Assembly (NCBI RefSeq): GCF_003697845.1
Contig: NZ_RDQE01000003.1
Coordinates: 211,174-275,173 of the forward strand
Reading direction: 5' to 3'
Origin: Halobellus captivus
Lineage (GTDB): Archaea; Halobacteriota; Halobacteria; Halobacteriales; Haloferacaceae
DNA: 64,000 nt
In this document: piece after piece, positions 36,977 through 46,127 of the stretch
Layout of the letters: each line of letters begins with the position of its first letter
Numbering within the stretch: position 1 is the stretch's first letter
Made by a program: the position numbers and the translations under genes
The notes under the pieces: model-generated
The model's database searches: none
Seen by the model: the letters and a program-made list of their open reading frames with translations, nothing else
What the model was told of the DNA's origin: nothing

Positions 36977-39007
36977 ATGAACGACACAGTACACGGATAC
37001 CTCGGACGGACGATCGCGGCGCTCGTCGCGCTCGCGCTGTTCCTCTCGATCTTCGGATCGGTAGGGATGGTGGCGGCGGTAGACGGCATAACCGTCGATC
37101 AGCAGGCGGACAGCACGGTCGTCGAGCCGGGTGACACGATCGCGTTCACCACGAACGTCACGGTCGATGGCGAGCAAATAGACGCGAGCAGTATCGGCCT
37201 CCAAACGAACGTCGAACAGGGAGAGCTTCCCGGATGGGAGGTAACGGACCGGCAGAACGGCGAGTTCTTCGGGGCCGGTCCCGACGGATGGCTGTGGTTT
37301 AACGTCAACGGACCGTCCGGATCCGACACCGTCCAGTACACGGTCGCGGTTCCGGACGATGCCGAACCCGACGACTACGACGTCTCCCTGACGGCGTCCG
37401 GCGAGGGCGACGCTGGAAGCACGACCGACACGACCACCATCACGGTCGAGGCTCCGAACCAGAACGAGGACCCCACGGCGTCCTTCACTGCGAACCCGTC
37501 CTCACCCGAAGCGGGTGAGGAAGTGTCGTTCGACGCCTCGGCGTCCAGCGATTCTAACGGGTCCATCGAGAGCTACGAGTGGGACTTCGACGACGGCGCG
37601 ACCGCCACCGGCGAGCAGGTGACCAACACCTTCGATTCGGCCGGTGAGTACGACGTGGAACTAACGGTCACCGACGACGACGGCGCCACGGACAACACGA
37701 CCCAGACCGTTTCCGTGGTCGAAGCGCCGCCGACGAATCAGGACCCGACCGCCGATGCCGGTGCTGACCAGACGGTCGACGAAGGCGACTCGGTGACGCT
37801 GGACGCCTCTGATTCCAGCGATCCGGACGGCGATAGCCTCTCGTACGCCTGGACCCAGACCGGTGGTACTTCGGTATCACTGAGCGACGCCGACACGGCA
37901 ACGTCGACGTTCACCGCCCCGGACGTCGACGCCGACGAGACGCTTTCCTTCGAGGTAGAAGTCGACGACGGTAACGGCGGCATCGGCACCGACACGGTGA
38001 GCGTCACCGTTCAAGACGTCCCGGATCCGGACCCTGACCCTGCGAACTTCCAGGTGTCGAACCTGAACGCACCCGACAACGCGACCAAGGGTGACGCACT
38101 CGACGTCTCGGCGGACGTCACCAACGACGGTGACGTGGAAGCGACCCAGACGGTCGAATTCAGACTGGACACCGACGGCGACGGCACGCTCGACGCCGAC
38201 GAGGAACTCACCGCACAGGAGGTGACGCTCGACGCCGACGAGACGCAGACGGTCACGTTCGAGGACATCGACACGAGCACCCTCCTCGCTGGCGAGTACG
38301 CCCACGGCGTCTTCACCGAGAACGACTCCGCGACGGCGACCATCACCATCGAGGAATCGGATACCGCGGGTCCGGGAACGTCGGTGAGCCTCTCGCCCGA
38401 CAGCTCGGAGCTCGTGATCGGCGAGAACGAGTCGTACGACGTGGTCGTCGACAGCGCCGACGGCGGCGTCGGTGCCTACGAGGTGACGGTCGCTCTCGAC
38501 GATCCCAACATGGCGTCGATCACCGACGCCACCCTCGAGGCGGACTCCGATTTCACAGACGTGAGCTACGCGGATGACGACTCCTCGGTAACGCTCACCG
38601 CGGCGCTGATGGATACGACCGACACGGGTAGCGTCTCGATCGCCTCGGTCACCGTCGAAGGTGTGGCCGAGGGATCGAGCAACGTGACGGTCGACGTACA
38701 GGCGCTCGGCACCGAAGCCGGCGAGAGCTACACCGTCACCGACGAGAACGGTGCCTCCGTCTCCGTCATCGAACTCCCACCCGTCGGATCGTACGACGAG
38801 CCGCCGCAGGACCCCGACGACGACGGTCTCTACGAGGACATCAACGGCGACGGCACGTTCGACATCAACGACGTACAGGCGCTGTTCGTCAACCGGAACG
38901 ACGCGACGATCCAGGACAACCCAATGAAATTCGACTTCAACGGCGACGACACGTTCGACATCATCGACGTACAGGCGCTGTTCAACCAACTGTTGACGGA
39001 GAGCTAA
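36977..39007 (+). CDS. Secreted PKD-CARDB-cohesin-dockerin protein
   Basis: 676 residues from the ATG at 36977. The frame starts 16 codons earlier, but MNDTVHGYLGRTIAALVALA gives a proper signal peptide ending near residue 34. Domains: N-terminal beta domain 35-158; PKD 164-250 (YEWDFDDG); PKD/REJ 254-350; CARDB-like 355-461; cohesin-like 468-600 (GGVGAYEVTVALDDPNMASI, then STGSVSIASV-like strands and a GTEAGESYTV end); dockerin 613-675 with two EF-type loops, DINGDGTFDIND and DFNGDDTFDIID, each followed by VQALF. Carrying both a cohesin-like module and a canonical dockerin means it could link partners or chain to itself. It is followed after one base by a second cohesin-like gene. Confidence 0.87.
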   Translation: MNDTVHGYLGRTIAALVALALFLSIFGSVGMVAAVDGITVDQQADSTVVEPGDTIAFTTNVTVDGEQIDASSIGLQTNVEQGELPGWEVTDRQNGEFFGAGPDGWLWFNVNGPSGSDTVQYTVAVPDDAEPDDYDVSLTASGEGDAGSTTDTTTITVEAPNQNEDPTASFTANPSSPEAGEEVSFDASASSDSNGSIESYEWDFDDGATATGEQVTNTFDSAGEYDVELTVTDDDGATDNTTQTVSVVEAPPTNQDPTADAGADQTVDEGDSVTLDASDSSDPDGDSLSYAWTQTGGTSVSLSDADTATSTFTAPDVDADETLSFEVEVDDGNGGIGTDTVSVTVQDVPDPDPDPANFQVSNLNAPDNATKGDALDVSADVTNDGDVEATQTVEFRLDTDGDGTLDADEELTAQEVTLDADETQTVTFEDIDTSTLLAGEYAHGVFTENDSATATITIEESDTAGPGTSVSLSPDSSELVIGENESYDVVVDSADGGVGAYEVTVALDDPNMASITDATLEADSDFTDVSYADDDSSVTLTAALMDTTDTGSVSIASVTVEGVAEGSSNVTVDVQALGTEAGESYTVTDENGASVSVIELPPVGSYDEPPQDPDDDGLYEDINGDGTFDINDVQALFVNRNDATIQDNPMKFDFNGDDTFDIIDVQALFNQLLTES

Positions 39008-39008
39008 T

Positions 39009-41387
39009 ATGAGTGTTCGTCAACTCCCAACGACTCTGAACGCGGAAAACGCGATCGTGCTCGCGGTGGCAGTCCTCGTCACGACCGTCGGCCTCGGCGG
39101 GGCTGCGATGGGTATCGGACCGGCTGTAGGACAAACACAGGACGGACTCTCGGAAGACGGACTCGAAACCGCGGTGAGCCTCGAACCGGGGAGCGCCGCG
39201 GTCGATGAGGGCGGGACGACGACCTACGAGGTCGTCGTCGCGGACGCCGACGGCGGCGTCGGCGCGTACGACTTCACCGTTGACGTCGAGGACTCCAGCG
39301 TCGCCTCGATAACGGACGTGACTGCGGAGGGGGACCCGAGCGATCAGACTACGGACGTCTCCATCGCCGCCGACGGCTCCTCGGCCAGTGTCCTCGCCGC
39401 GTTGGCGGACACGAACGACACTGGCAGCGTGACCATCGCGACGGTGACCGTCAGCGGTGACGCCGAGGGGACAAGCGACATCGGACTGAGCGTCGAGGCG
39501 CTCGGCACCGAAGGCGGTGAGAGCTACACCGTCACGGAGACCACCGGGGCGTCAATCACCGTCGAAGCGGCGGACGACGATGACGACGACGACGACAGTC
39601 CTACACCGGAGCCCGCTCCGGCGGATTTCCAGGTATCGAACCTGAACGCGCCCGACAACGCGACGCAAGGCGACGCGATCGACGTGTCGGCGGACGTCAC
39701 CAACGACGGCGACGAGGAGGCGACCCAGTCGGTCGGATTCAGGCTGGACGCCGACGGCGACGGTACCCTCGGCGACGACGAGGAACTCACCGCACAGGAG
39801 GTGACGCTCGACGGCGACGAGATGCAGACCGTCACGTTCGAGGACATCAACACGAGCGGCCTCGAACCCGGCGAGTACGCCCACGGCGTCTTCACCGAGA
39901 ACGACTCCGCGACGGCGACCATCACCATCGAAGCGGCGGATGATGACGAGCCGGAACCGGCTCCAGCACCCGAAACCGCGGTGGGAATCGAGCCCGGAAG
40001 CGCCACCGTCGATGAAGGTGAGACGACGACCTACGAGGTAGTCGTCGCGAACGCCGACGGCGGCGTCGGTGCCTACAACCTCACCGTTGACGTCGAGGAT
40101 TCGAGTATCGCCTCCATAACGGAGGCAACTCCGCAGGGAGAGCCCTCGAACCAGACCACCGAGGTCTTCGTCGCCGACGACGGCTCCTCGGCGGAAGTCG
40201 TCGCCGCGCTGGCGAACACGAACGACACCGGGAACGTTACGGTCGCGACGATGACCGTCGAAGGTGACGACGACGGGACCAGCGACATCGGGCTGAGCGT
40301 CGACGCGCTCGGAACCGAAGCGGGCAATTCCTACAACGTCACGGAGACGACCGGAGCGTCCATCACCGTCGAGGAAGACGACGACGATGACGACGACAGT
40401 CCCGATCCGGCGGACTTCCAGGTATCGAACCTGAACGCGCCCGACAACGCGACGCAGGGCGACGCGATCGACGTGTCGGCGGACGTCACCAACGACGGCG
40501 ACGAGGAGGCGACCCAGTCGGTCGAGTTCAGACTTGACGCCGACGGCGACGGCACGCTCGACGCCGACGAGGAACTCACCGCACAGGAGGTGACGCTCGA
40601 CGGCGACGAGATGCAGACCGTCACGTTCGAGGACATCAACACGAGCGGCCTCGACGCCGGAGAGTACGCTCACGGCGTCTTCACCGACGACGACTCGGCG
40701 ACGGCGACCATCACCATCGAGGCGGAGGACGAAGCCGACGACGGTGAGGACGATGGCGATGACGCCGACGACGGTGAGGACGATGGCGATGACGCCGACG
40801 ACTCCGACGACGGCGACGACGGCGACGATGGCGATGGCGACGACGCCGACGACGGTGATGACAGCGCGGACGAGGAGTTCAGTCGCGACGAGATCGCCCA
40901 GGCGAAGTACGACACCGCCTTCGCGGACCTCAGCTCCGAGACGGCGGCGGCGGTCCAGGCGATCTACAACCGGCAGCCGTTCCCCGGCGGGACGGATCCG
41001 GCCGACATCAGAACCCGTGACGAGATCACCGACGATCGGTACGGATACGACTTCGACGAGGTGAGTCGTGAAACGAGGATCGAGATCCAGAACGACTACG
41101 ACGCACAGTTCGGTGAGCTCCCGTCCGATCCGACTCACACGCTCGACGAGATCGCCCAGGCGAAGTACGACACCGCCTTCGCGAACCTCAGCGTCGAGAC
41201 GGCGGCGGAGGTCCAAGCGATCTACAACCGGCAGCCGTTCCTCGATGGGACGGAGCCGGTCGACATCAGGACCCGCGACGAGATCACTGACGACCGGTAC
41301 GGATACGACTTCGAGGAGATCAGTCGCGAAACGAGGATCGAGATCCAGAACGACTACGACGCACAGTTCGGTGATACCGAAGGCTGA
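39009..41387 (+). CDS. Secreted protein with two cohesin-like and two CARDB modules and a fourfold C-terminal repeat
   Basis: 792 residues. A signal peptide occupies about 1-42 (core IVLAVAVLVTTVGLGGAAMG). Domains: cohesin-like 53-187, CARDB-like 201-309, cohesin-like 321-456, CARDB-like 468-572, an acidic D/G/E/A linker 573-622, and a C-terminal region 623-791 of four related 35-40-residue units (DEI...Y...F...S.ET...IQ..Y..Q). The two cohesin-CARDB blocks are nearly identical at DNA level, so the gene grew by duplication. It has two cohesin-like modules and no dockerin, the plan of a scaffold or anchoring protein. The start is one base after the upstream stop, indicating an operon. No known surface anchor is visible; the C-terminal repeats may serve that role. 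Confidence 0.87.
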   Translation: MSVRQLPTTLNAENAIVLAVAVLVTTVGLGGAAMGIGPAVGQTQDGLSEDGLETAVSLEPGSAAVDEGGTTTYEVVVADADGGVGAYDFTVDVEDSSVASITDVTAEGDPSDQTTDVSIAADGSSASVLAALADTNDTGSVTIATVTVSGDAEGTSDIGLSVEALGTEGGESYTVTETTGASITVEAADDDDDDDDSPTPEPAPADFQVSNLNAPDNATQGDAIDVSADVTNDGDEEATQSVGFRLDADGDGTLGDDEELTAQEVTLDGDEMQTVTFEDINTSGLEPGEYAHGVFTENDSATATITIEAADDDEPEPAPAPETAVGIEPGSATVDEGETTTYEVVVANADGGVGAYNLTVDVEDSSIASITEATPQGEPSNQTTEVFVADDGSSAEVVAALANTNDTGNVTVATMTVEGDDDGTSDIGLSVDALGTEAGNSYNVTETTGASITVEEDDDDDDDSPDPADFQVSNLNAPDNATQGDAIDVSADVTNDGDEEATQSVEFRLDADGDGTLDADEELTAQEVTLDGDEMQTVTFEDINTSGLDAGEYAHGVFTDDDSATATITIEAEDEADDGEDDGDDADDGEDDGDDADDSDDGDDGDDGDGDDADDGDDSADEEFSRDEIAQAKYDTAFADLSSETAAAVQAIYNRQPFPGGTDPADIRTRDEITDDRYGYDFDEVSRETRIEIQNDYDAQFGELPSDPTHTLDEIAQAKYDTAFANLSVETAAEVQAIYNRQPFLDGTEPVDIRTRDEITDDRYGYDFEEISRETRIEIQNDYDAQFGDTEG
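40881..41380 (+). repeat. Four coding repeats of a 35-40-residue helical unit
   Basis: Units begin near 40881, 41010, 41134 and 41268. Units 1 and 3 share DEIAQAKYDTAFA and ETAA.VQAIYNRQPF; units 2 and 4 share DEITDDRYGYDF and SRETRIEIQNDYDAQFG. All four fit one consensus, so a two-unit block was duplicated. The function is unknown. Confidence 0.8.
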
Positions 41388-41544
41388 CGGAACGGGACCA
41401 CGCTCGAAGGTTCCGATCGACACACAATTAGCGTCGATCGGTTCCCCACCGCCCGTTCGTTATCTGAACACTACCGGTCGGTACAGCCCGGAGTCCATCT
41501 TCATGACTCCTCCAGCGGATTCCGACCGCCGGATCGAGTGGTAG

Positions 41545-41610
41545 ACGACAAAGCCTAATATCCCAACCGCGGTCGGGATCTCTCCACCTTCAGGCGGAGA
41601 GGCCGTCAAT
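41545..41610 (+). mobile_element. Solitary IS200/IS605-like right-end hairpin
   Basis: An imperfect hairpin TCCCAACCGCGGTCGGGA is followed by a hairpin with stem CTCTCCACC, loop TTCA and GGCGGAGAG (41580-41601), then CCGTCAA. This resembles the right end (and omega-RNA 3' end) of haloarchaeal IS200/IS605 elements, with the CCTTCAGG loop and the final TCAA. No tnpA or tnpB is nearby, so it would be a decayed or solo end. Confidence 0.45.
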
Positions 41611-41622
41611 GTTGTCTCGTTT

Positions 41623-43053
41623 TCAGTCCTCCTCGAGCGCCTGCCAGGAGAGCCGCGGGTTTCGGGCGGCCCCGACCTGGTCGATCCGCGCCGCGGCGGT
41701 CCGGTTCGGGGCGGTCTCGAGCGCCTCGTCGACGTCGGCGTACGCGAGGTCGAACGCCTCCGCGAGGTCGTCGAGCGAGGACTGCCCCTCGATCTCCGTC
41801 GGCTCGGTCAGCATCGCCTCCGGCACCATCTCGGGCCACTTCGTCGTCGGCGGGTGGACGCCGAAGTCCAGCATGCGTTTCGCGACGTCGGCGGCGTCGC
41901 GCTCGCCCGCGGTCGCCGCGAACTCGTGGTGGAACGGGCCGTAGGGAACCTCCAGGTCGATCCGTTCCGCGAGGTAGTTCGCGTTGAGCACGGCCTTGGC
42001 CGCCGCGTCCGCGAGCCCCTCGTCGCCCAGCCGGGCGATGTAGGCGTACGTCTTGATCAACACGAGCCAGTTGCCCTCGAAGCCGTGGACCTTCCCGATC
42101 GACTCGGCGGGCTCGAACCGCTCGTATCCCTTCTCGCCGTTCGTCCCGCGGACGCGCGGGCTCGGGAGGAACTCCGCGAGTTCCTCGGTGACCCCGACCG
42201 GTCCCGCGCCGGGACCGCCGCCGCCGTGAGGCGTCGCGAACGTCTTGTGGACGTTGTAGTGCATCACGTCGAACCCCATGTCGCCCGGACGACCGCGGCC
42301 GAGCAGGGCGTTCAGGTTCGCCCCGTCGTAGTAGAGCAGCCCGCCCGCGTCGTGAACGACCTCCGCGATCTCCGTGATGTCGCGCTCGAAGAGCCCGACC
42401 GTGTTCGGGTTCGTGAGCATGAGCGCGGCGGTGTCGTCGCCGACAGCCGCCTCGAGCGCCTCCAGATCGACGCGGCCGTCCTCCCCCGAGGGGAGTTCGA
42501 CCACGTCGTAGCCGGCGGTCGCGGCCGTCGCGAAGTTGGTGCCGTGTGCGGACGCCGGGATCACCACCTCCGAGCGGTCGTTGCCGTGGTGTTCGTGGTA
42601 CGCCTTCGCGATCAGGATCCCCGTGAGCTCGCCGGCCGCGCCCGCGGGCGGCTGGAGCGTGACGGCGTCCATGCCGCCGACGTCCGCGAGGAACTCCTGG
42701 AGCCGGTACTGGAGCTCGAGGTTCCCCTGGACCGCCCGGTCCGGGCGGTCCGGGTGGACGGCCGCGTTCGGGTCCGCGGCGACGTCCTCGGTGAACTTGG
42801 GGTTGTACTTCATCGTACAGCTCCCGAGCGGGTACGGCCCCGAGTCGATCGCCCAGTTCATCTGTGAGAGCCGGGTGTAGTGGCGGGCGATCTCGGGCTC
42901 GGAGGGGGCGGGCAACGTGAGCTCCTCCCGCGTCAGATCGTCCGGCAGCGGCGACTCCTCCCGCACGTCGACCGTCTCCTCTCCCTTCTCGGAGAGCAGC
43001 GGCTCGTGGACCGACTCATCCTCGCGCGTGTAGTCGGCCTGGTCGTGGATCAC
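41623..43053 (-). CDS. gcvPB: Glycine dehydrogenase (decarboxylating) subunit 2
   Basis: 476 residues. The C-terminal half of the split P-protein, carrying the PLP lysine in MHYNVHKTFATPHGGGGPG. Other marks are NWAIDSGPYPLGSCTMKYNP near the N-terminus, TLQPPAGAAGELTG and SAHGTNFATA. With subunit 1 it decarboxylates glycine and loads the methylamine onto lipoyl-GcvH. It begins one base after the stop of gcvPA, so the two are co-translated. It is the last gene of the cluster. Confidence 0.97.
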   Translation of the reverse strand: MIHDQADYTREDESVHEPLLSEKGEETVDVREESPLPDDLTREELTLPAPSEPEIARHYTRLSQMNWAIDSGPYPLGSCTMKYNPKFTEDVAADPNAAVHPDRPDRAVQGNLELQYRLQEFLADVGGMDAVTLQPPAGAAGELTGILIAKAYHEHHGNDRSEVVIPASAHGTNFATAATAGYDVVELPSGEDGRVDLEALEAAVGDDTAALMLTNPNTVGLFERDITEIAEVVHDAGGLLYYDGANLNALLGRGRPGDMGFDVMHYNVHKTFATPHGGGGPGAGPVGVTEELAEFLPSPRVRGTNGEKGYERFEPAESIGKVHGFEGNWLVLIKTYAYIARLGDEGLADAAAKAVLNANYLAERIDLEVPYGPFHHEFAATAGERDAADVAKRMLDFGVHPPTTKWPEMVPEAMLTEPTEIEGQSSLDDLAEAFDLAYADVDEALETAPNRTAAARIDQVGAARNPRLSWQALEED

Positions 43054-43054
43054 G

Positions 43055-44374
43055 TCAGATCACCTCCCCGAACGCCGCGACGAGGTCGTCCGCCCGTCCG
43101 GCGTTGTGGTCGGTCACGCACACCTGAAGCAGGTGCTCGCCGACGACGTGGACGAGGAATCCCGTCTCCTCGAGGTCGTCGGCGACGGCGGCCGCCGGCT
43201 GGTCGGTCCGCACCGTGAACTCACGGAAGTGGTGGCGGTCGTGGACCGGCGCGGCCGCGCCCGAGAGGTCGTCGATCCGGTCGGCGAGCGCCGCGGCGTC
43301 CCGCACGCAGTCGTTCGCGAGATCGACGAGCCCGTCAGGACCGAGCCACGCGGCGTGGATCGCCGCGCGCAGCGCGACCCACGCCTGGTTCGTACAGATG
43401 TTCGAGGTCGCCCGCTCCTTCCGGATGTGCTGTTCGCGGGTCTGGAGCGTGAGCGTGAACGCCCGGTCGCCCTCGGCGTCCTCGCTCGCGCCGACGAGCC
43501 GCCCGGGGACCTGCCGGAGGTGCTCCTCGCGACAGGCGAAGACCCCCAGTCCCATCCCGTAGGACGTCGGGAGCCCGAGCGCGCCGGCCTCGCCGACGAC
43601 CACGTCGACCCCGGCGCTCGCGGGCTCCTCGAGCACCGACAGCGCGACCACGTCCGATCCGAGCGTGAACAGCGCGTCGTTGTCGTCGGCGACCTCGCCG
43701 ATCGCGTCGAGGTTCTCCTCGATACACCCGCGGAGGGTGGGGTTTTCCGCGTACACCATGACGACGTCGTCGCCGACGCGGTCGGCGAGCGCGTCGACGT
43801 CGGCTATTCCGTCGTCCATCGAATACGCCTCGACCGTCAGGTCCGCGCCGGCACAGTAGTTCTCGAGGACCGCCCGCTTTCCTTCACGGAGGTGCCCGGG
43901 GACGAGGACGACGTCGCCGGTCGTCGAACGGACGCGGTCGGCGAGCGTCGCGGCCTCCGAGAGCGCCGTCGCGGCGTCGTACATCGAGCAGTTCGCGATC
44001 GGGAGCCCGGTCAGCTCCACGAGCATCGACTGGTACTCGAAGAGCGCCTGGAGGAAGCCCTGTGAGATCTCCGGCTGGTACTGCGTGTAGCTCGTGAGGA
44101 ACTCGGCGCGGTCCGAGAGGTGGTCGACGACGCTCGGCACGTAGTGGCTGTAGTGGCCGCGCCCGAGGAACTCCGTCGCGTCGTCGTTGCGCGCGAACAT
44201 CCGCGCACACTCGTCGCGGATCCCGCGTTCGGTCCGGGCGTCGATCCCGAACTCGCCGTCGAAGGCGACCGCCTCCGGGATGTCGAAGAGGCTCTCCTCG
44301 CTCTCGACGCCGATCGTCTCCAGCATCGCCGCCGTCTCGGCGTCGGTGTGGGGCGCGTACGGGCTCCCGCTCAT
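43055..44374 (-). CDS. gcvPA: Glycine dehydrogenase (decarboxylating) subunit 1
   Basis: 439 residues. The N-terminal half of the split P-protein, with the typical [18 protein letters not shown] and [20 protein letters not shown] segments, [26 protein letters not shown] and the [19 protein letters not shown] active-site region split here by hyphen-free reading. It has no PLP lysine of its own and pairs with gcvPB, which follows directly. It is downstream of gcvH by about 130 bases on the same strand. Confidence 0.96.
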   Translation of the reverse strand: MSGSPYAPHTDAETAAMLETIGVESEESLFDIPEAVAFDGEFGIDARTERGIRDECARMFARNDDATEFLGRGHYSHYVPSVVDHLSDRAEFLTSYTQYQPEISQGFLQALFEYQSMLVELTGLPIANCSMYDAATALSEAATLADRVRSTTGDVVLVPGHLREGKRAVLENYCAGADLTVEAYSMDDGIADVDALADRVGDDVVMVYAENPTLRGCIEENLDAIGEVADDNDALFTLGSDVVALSVLEEPASAGVDVVVGEAGALGLPTSYGMGLGVFACREEHLRQVPGRLVGASEDAEGDRAFTLTLQTREQHIRKERATSNICTNQAWVALRAAIHAAWLGPDGLVDLANDCVRDAAALADRIDDLSGAAAPVHDRHHFREFTVRTDQPAAAVADDLEETGFLVHVVGEHLLQVCVTDHNAGRADDLVAAFGEVI

Positions 44375-44504
44375 CTGCTCCCCGCGTCCGCGTCGACCGC
44401 GGCGTGCGGTCCGGTTCGTCGGTTCGATTCGGGTGGGGTCTGGTGGCTCGTCATGTGGTGTCGGCTCGGTGTGTCGGGACCGCGCGTGTCGGAACGGTCC
44501 ACGT

Positions 44505-44888
44505 TCAGGCGATCTGCGCGTCGTACTCGTCGGCGTCGAGCAGCTCGTCGTATCCGACGCCGTCGATCGGGGCGACCTCGATCATCCAGCCGTCGCCGTA
44601 GGGGTCCTCGTTGACGAGCTCCGGTCGGTCGAACAGGTCCTCGTTGACCGCGAGGACCTCCCCGGATACCGGGGCGTACACGTCCGAGACCGCCTTGATC
44701 GACTCGACCACGCCGAACGTCTCGCCGGCTTCGACCTCGTCCCCGGCGTCGGGCAGTTCGACGAAGACCACGTCGCCGAGTTCGTCCTGTGCGAAGTCGG
44801 AGATGCCGACCCGGACGGAGTCCTCGTCGACGGTGGTCCACTCGTGCGATTCCAGGTATCGTAACTCGTCGGGAACTTCGAAGCTCAT
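44505..44888 (-). CDS. gcvH: Glycine cleavage system H protein
   Basis: 127 residues from the ATG at 44888. The lipoyl-bearing Lys65 lies in [18 protein letters not shown], with the N-terminal [12 protein letters not shown] and C-terminal [16 protein letters not shown] marks. H protein shuttles the aminomethyl group from the P to the T protein. The long upstream frame beyond the ATG is Arg/Pro-rich and rejected. gcvT, often the first gene of this operon, is absent upstream; the next gene on that side is thymidylate kinase on the other strand. Confidence 0.96.
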   Translation of the reverse strand: MSFEVPDELRYLESHEWTTVDEDSVRVGISDFAQDELGDVVFVELPDAGDEVEAGETFGVVESIKAVSDVYAPVSGEVLAVNEDLFDRPELVNEDPYGDGWMIEVAPIDGVGYDELLDADEYDAQIA

Positions 44889-45064
44889 TGTGGTGATCGA
44901 TCGCGGCACGTGCCGACTTCGCCGCCTCGGGCCGCGCGTTAGGGCGCTCGGATCGAACGGCGGACCGGTCGGACGTGCTCCGCGATACGCGTGCGTGTCC
45001 CTACCGAGGACGGGGAAATAAAAGGTGTGTTCCCGGCGGTCGATCGGCCACGGCAACGAGCCGC

Positions 45065-45126
45065 TCCGAGCGGTCCCGGCGGGTCGGTTCCGAGCGGTCC
45101 CGGCCGGAGTTCTCTCGGCCGGGACC
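45065..45126. repeat. Tandem direct repeat and 11-bp hairpin upstream of tmk
   Basis: TCCGAGCGGTCCCGGC occurs at 45065-45080 and again at 45090-45105. The second copy also forms a perfect 11-base stem, GGTCCCGGCCG (45096-45106) with CGGCCGGGACC (45116-45126), around a nine-base loop. It ends 51 bases before the tmk ATG, upstream of its TATA-like box. Role unknown; terminator for opposing transcripts or regulator site. Confidence 0.6.
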
Positions 45127-45177
45127 TCCCGCGAGCGATCCCGACGGTTTATTCTCCCGGCGGGCCGGAGCGCGACC

Positions 45178-45777
45178 ATGCTGATCACGCTGGAGGGGCT
45201 GGACGGGAGCGGGAAGACGACCGTGTGGGAGGCGTTACAGGACGTCCACCCGGACGCCGTCTTCACCCGCGAGCCGACCGACAGCTGGTACGGCGACGCG
45301 GTGTACCGCTCGATGGGCGACGCGGACGCAGACCCGCTCGCCGAACTCTTCTTATACACCGCCGACCACGCCGACCACCTCTCGCGGACGGTCCGGCCCG
45401 CGCTCGCCGAGGGGAACCTCGTCGTCTCGGACCGGTACTCCGACTCCCGGTTCGCCTACCAGGGCGCGACGCTCGCCGAGAGCGATCTCGATATCGCCCG
45501 ACCGATGGAGTACGTCCGGGGGATCCACGCCGCCTTCTCACGATCGCCGGACGCGACTATCTACCTCGATCTGGACGCGTCGACCGCCGCCGAGCGGTCG
45601 GGCCGCACGGACAAGTTCGAGCGGGACGGCTACCTCGCCGCGGTCCGGGAGAACTACGAGCGGTTGATCGATGCCGAGCCGGGACGGTTCGTTCGCGTCG
45701 ACGCCAAGCGGGCCCCCGAGGACGTGATCGCCCGCGTCGAGGACGTCGTCGCGTCCCTCCTCGCGGACGCGGAGTAG
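45178..45777 (+). CDS. tmk: Thymidylate kinase
   Basis: 199 residues. P-loop at the N-terminus ([16 protein letters not shown]), the Asp-Arg substrate motif [14 protein letters not shown], and the lid with [14 protein letters not shown]. The family phosphorylates dTMP to dTDP with ATP. The frame is open 51 codons further upstream, but the ATG at 45178 begins exactly at the first beta strand, and a GGTTTATTCTCC box about 28 bases before it suits a leaderless transcript. Divergent from gcvH. Confidence 0.95.
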   Translation: MLITLEGLDGSGKTTVWEALQDVHPDAVFTREPTDSWYGDAVYRSMGDADADPLAELFLYTADHADHLSRTVRPALAEGNLVVSDRYSDSRFAYQGATLAESDLDIARPMEYVRGIHAAFSRSPDATIYLDLDASTAAERSGRTDKFERDGYLAAVRENYERLIDAEPGRFVRVDAKRAPEDVIARVEDVVASLLADAE

Positions 45778-45806
45778 CGGGCATTCGCTTGCGTCTTCCG
45801 GAGACC

Positions 45807-46127
45807 TCATCGCGTGTCGGGGAGTTCGTACTCCTCCGGCGGCGGCACGTAGAGGTAGTCGATCGCCACGCCGAGCACGATCGGGAGCCCGACGAGCGCC
45901 GCGACGACGATCGTCGGACTCACGAGGTCCACGCCCGTACCGACGCCGATACCGGTGAAGAACAGCGTCGAGACGAAGAGCAACATCGGCGTCAGGACGA
46001 TCGTGTACAGTACCCAGCCCCACGAAGTGGCCAGCCGGAGCCTGAAGAACCGGGTCGTCACGCCGGCGACCAGCGTGTGGAAGGCGACGAGCGCGACCAG
46101 GCTCGCGAACCCGAGGAACGCGATCAT
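45807..46127 (-). CDS. Small haloarchaeal membrane protein
   Basis: 106 residues with three hydrophobic helices (about 3-25, 36-60 and 68-92) and a short charged tail (PPPEEYELPDTR). No enzyme or transporter motif is visible. The clean frame, membrane pattern and tail look like a conserved haloarchaeal family of unknown function. It converges with tmk, with 29 bases between stops. Confidence 0.72.
   Translation of the reverse strand: MIAFLGFASLVALVAFHTLVAGVTTRFFRLRLATSWGWVLYTIVLTPMLLFVSTLFFTGIGVGTGVDLVSPTIVVAALVGLPIVLGVAIDYLYVPPPEEYELPDTR

Noticed and set aside
39009-41387. Regular repeats suggesting a CRISPR array or satellite
   Set aside because: The repeats are in-frame protein modules of about 40-270 residues, not short spaced DNA repeats; no CRISPR array was seen in the window.
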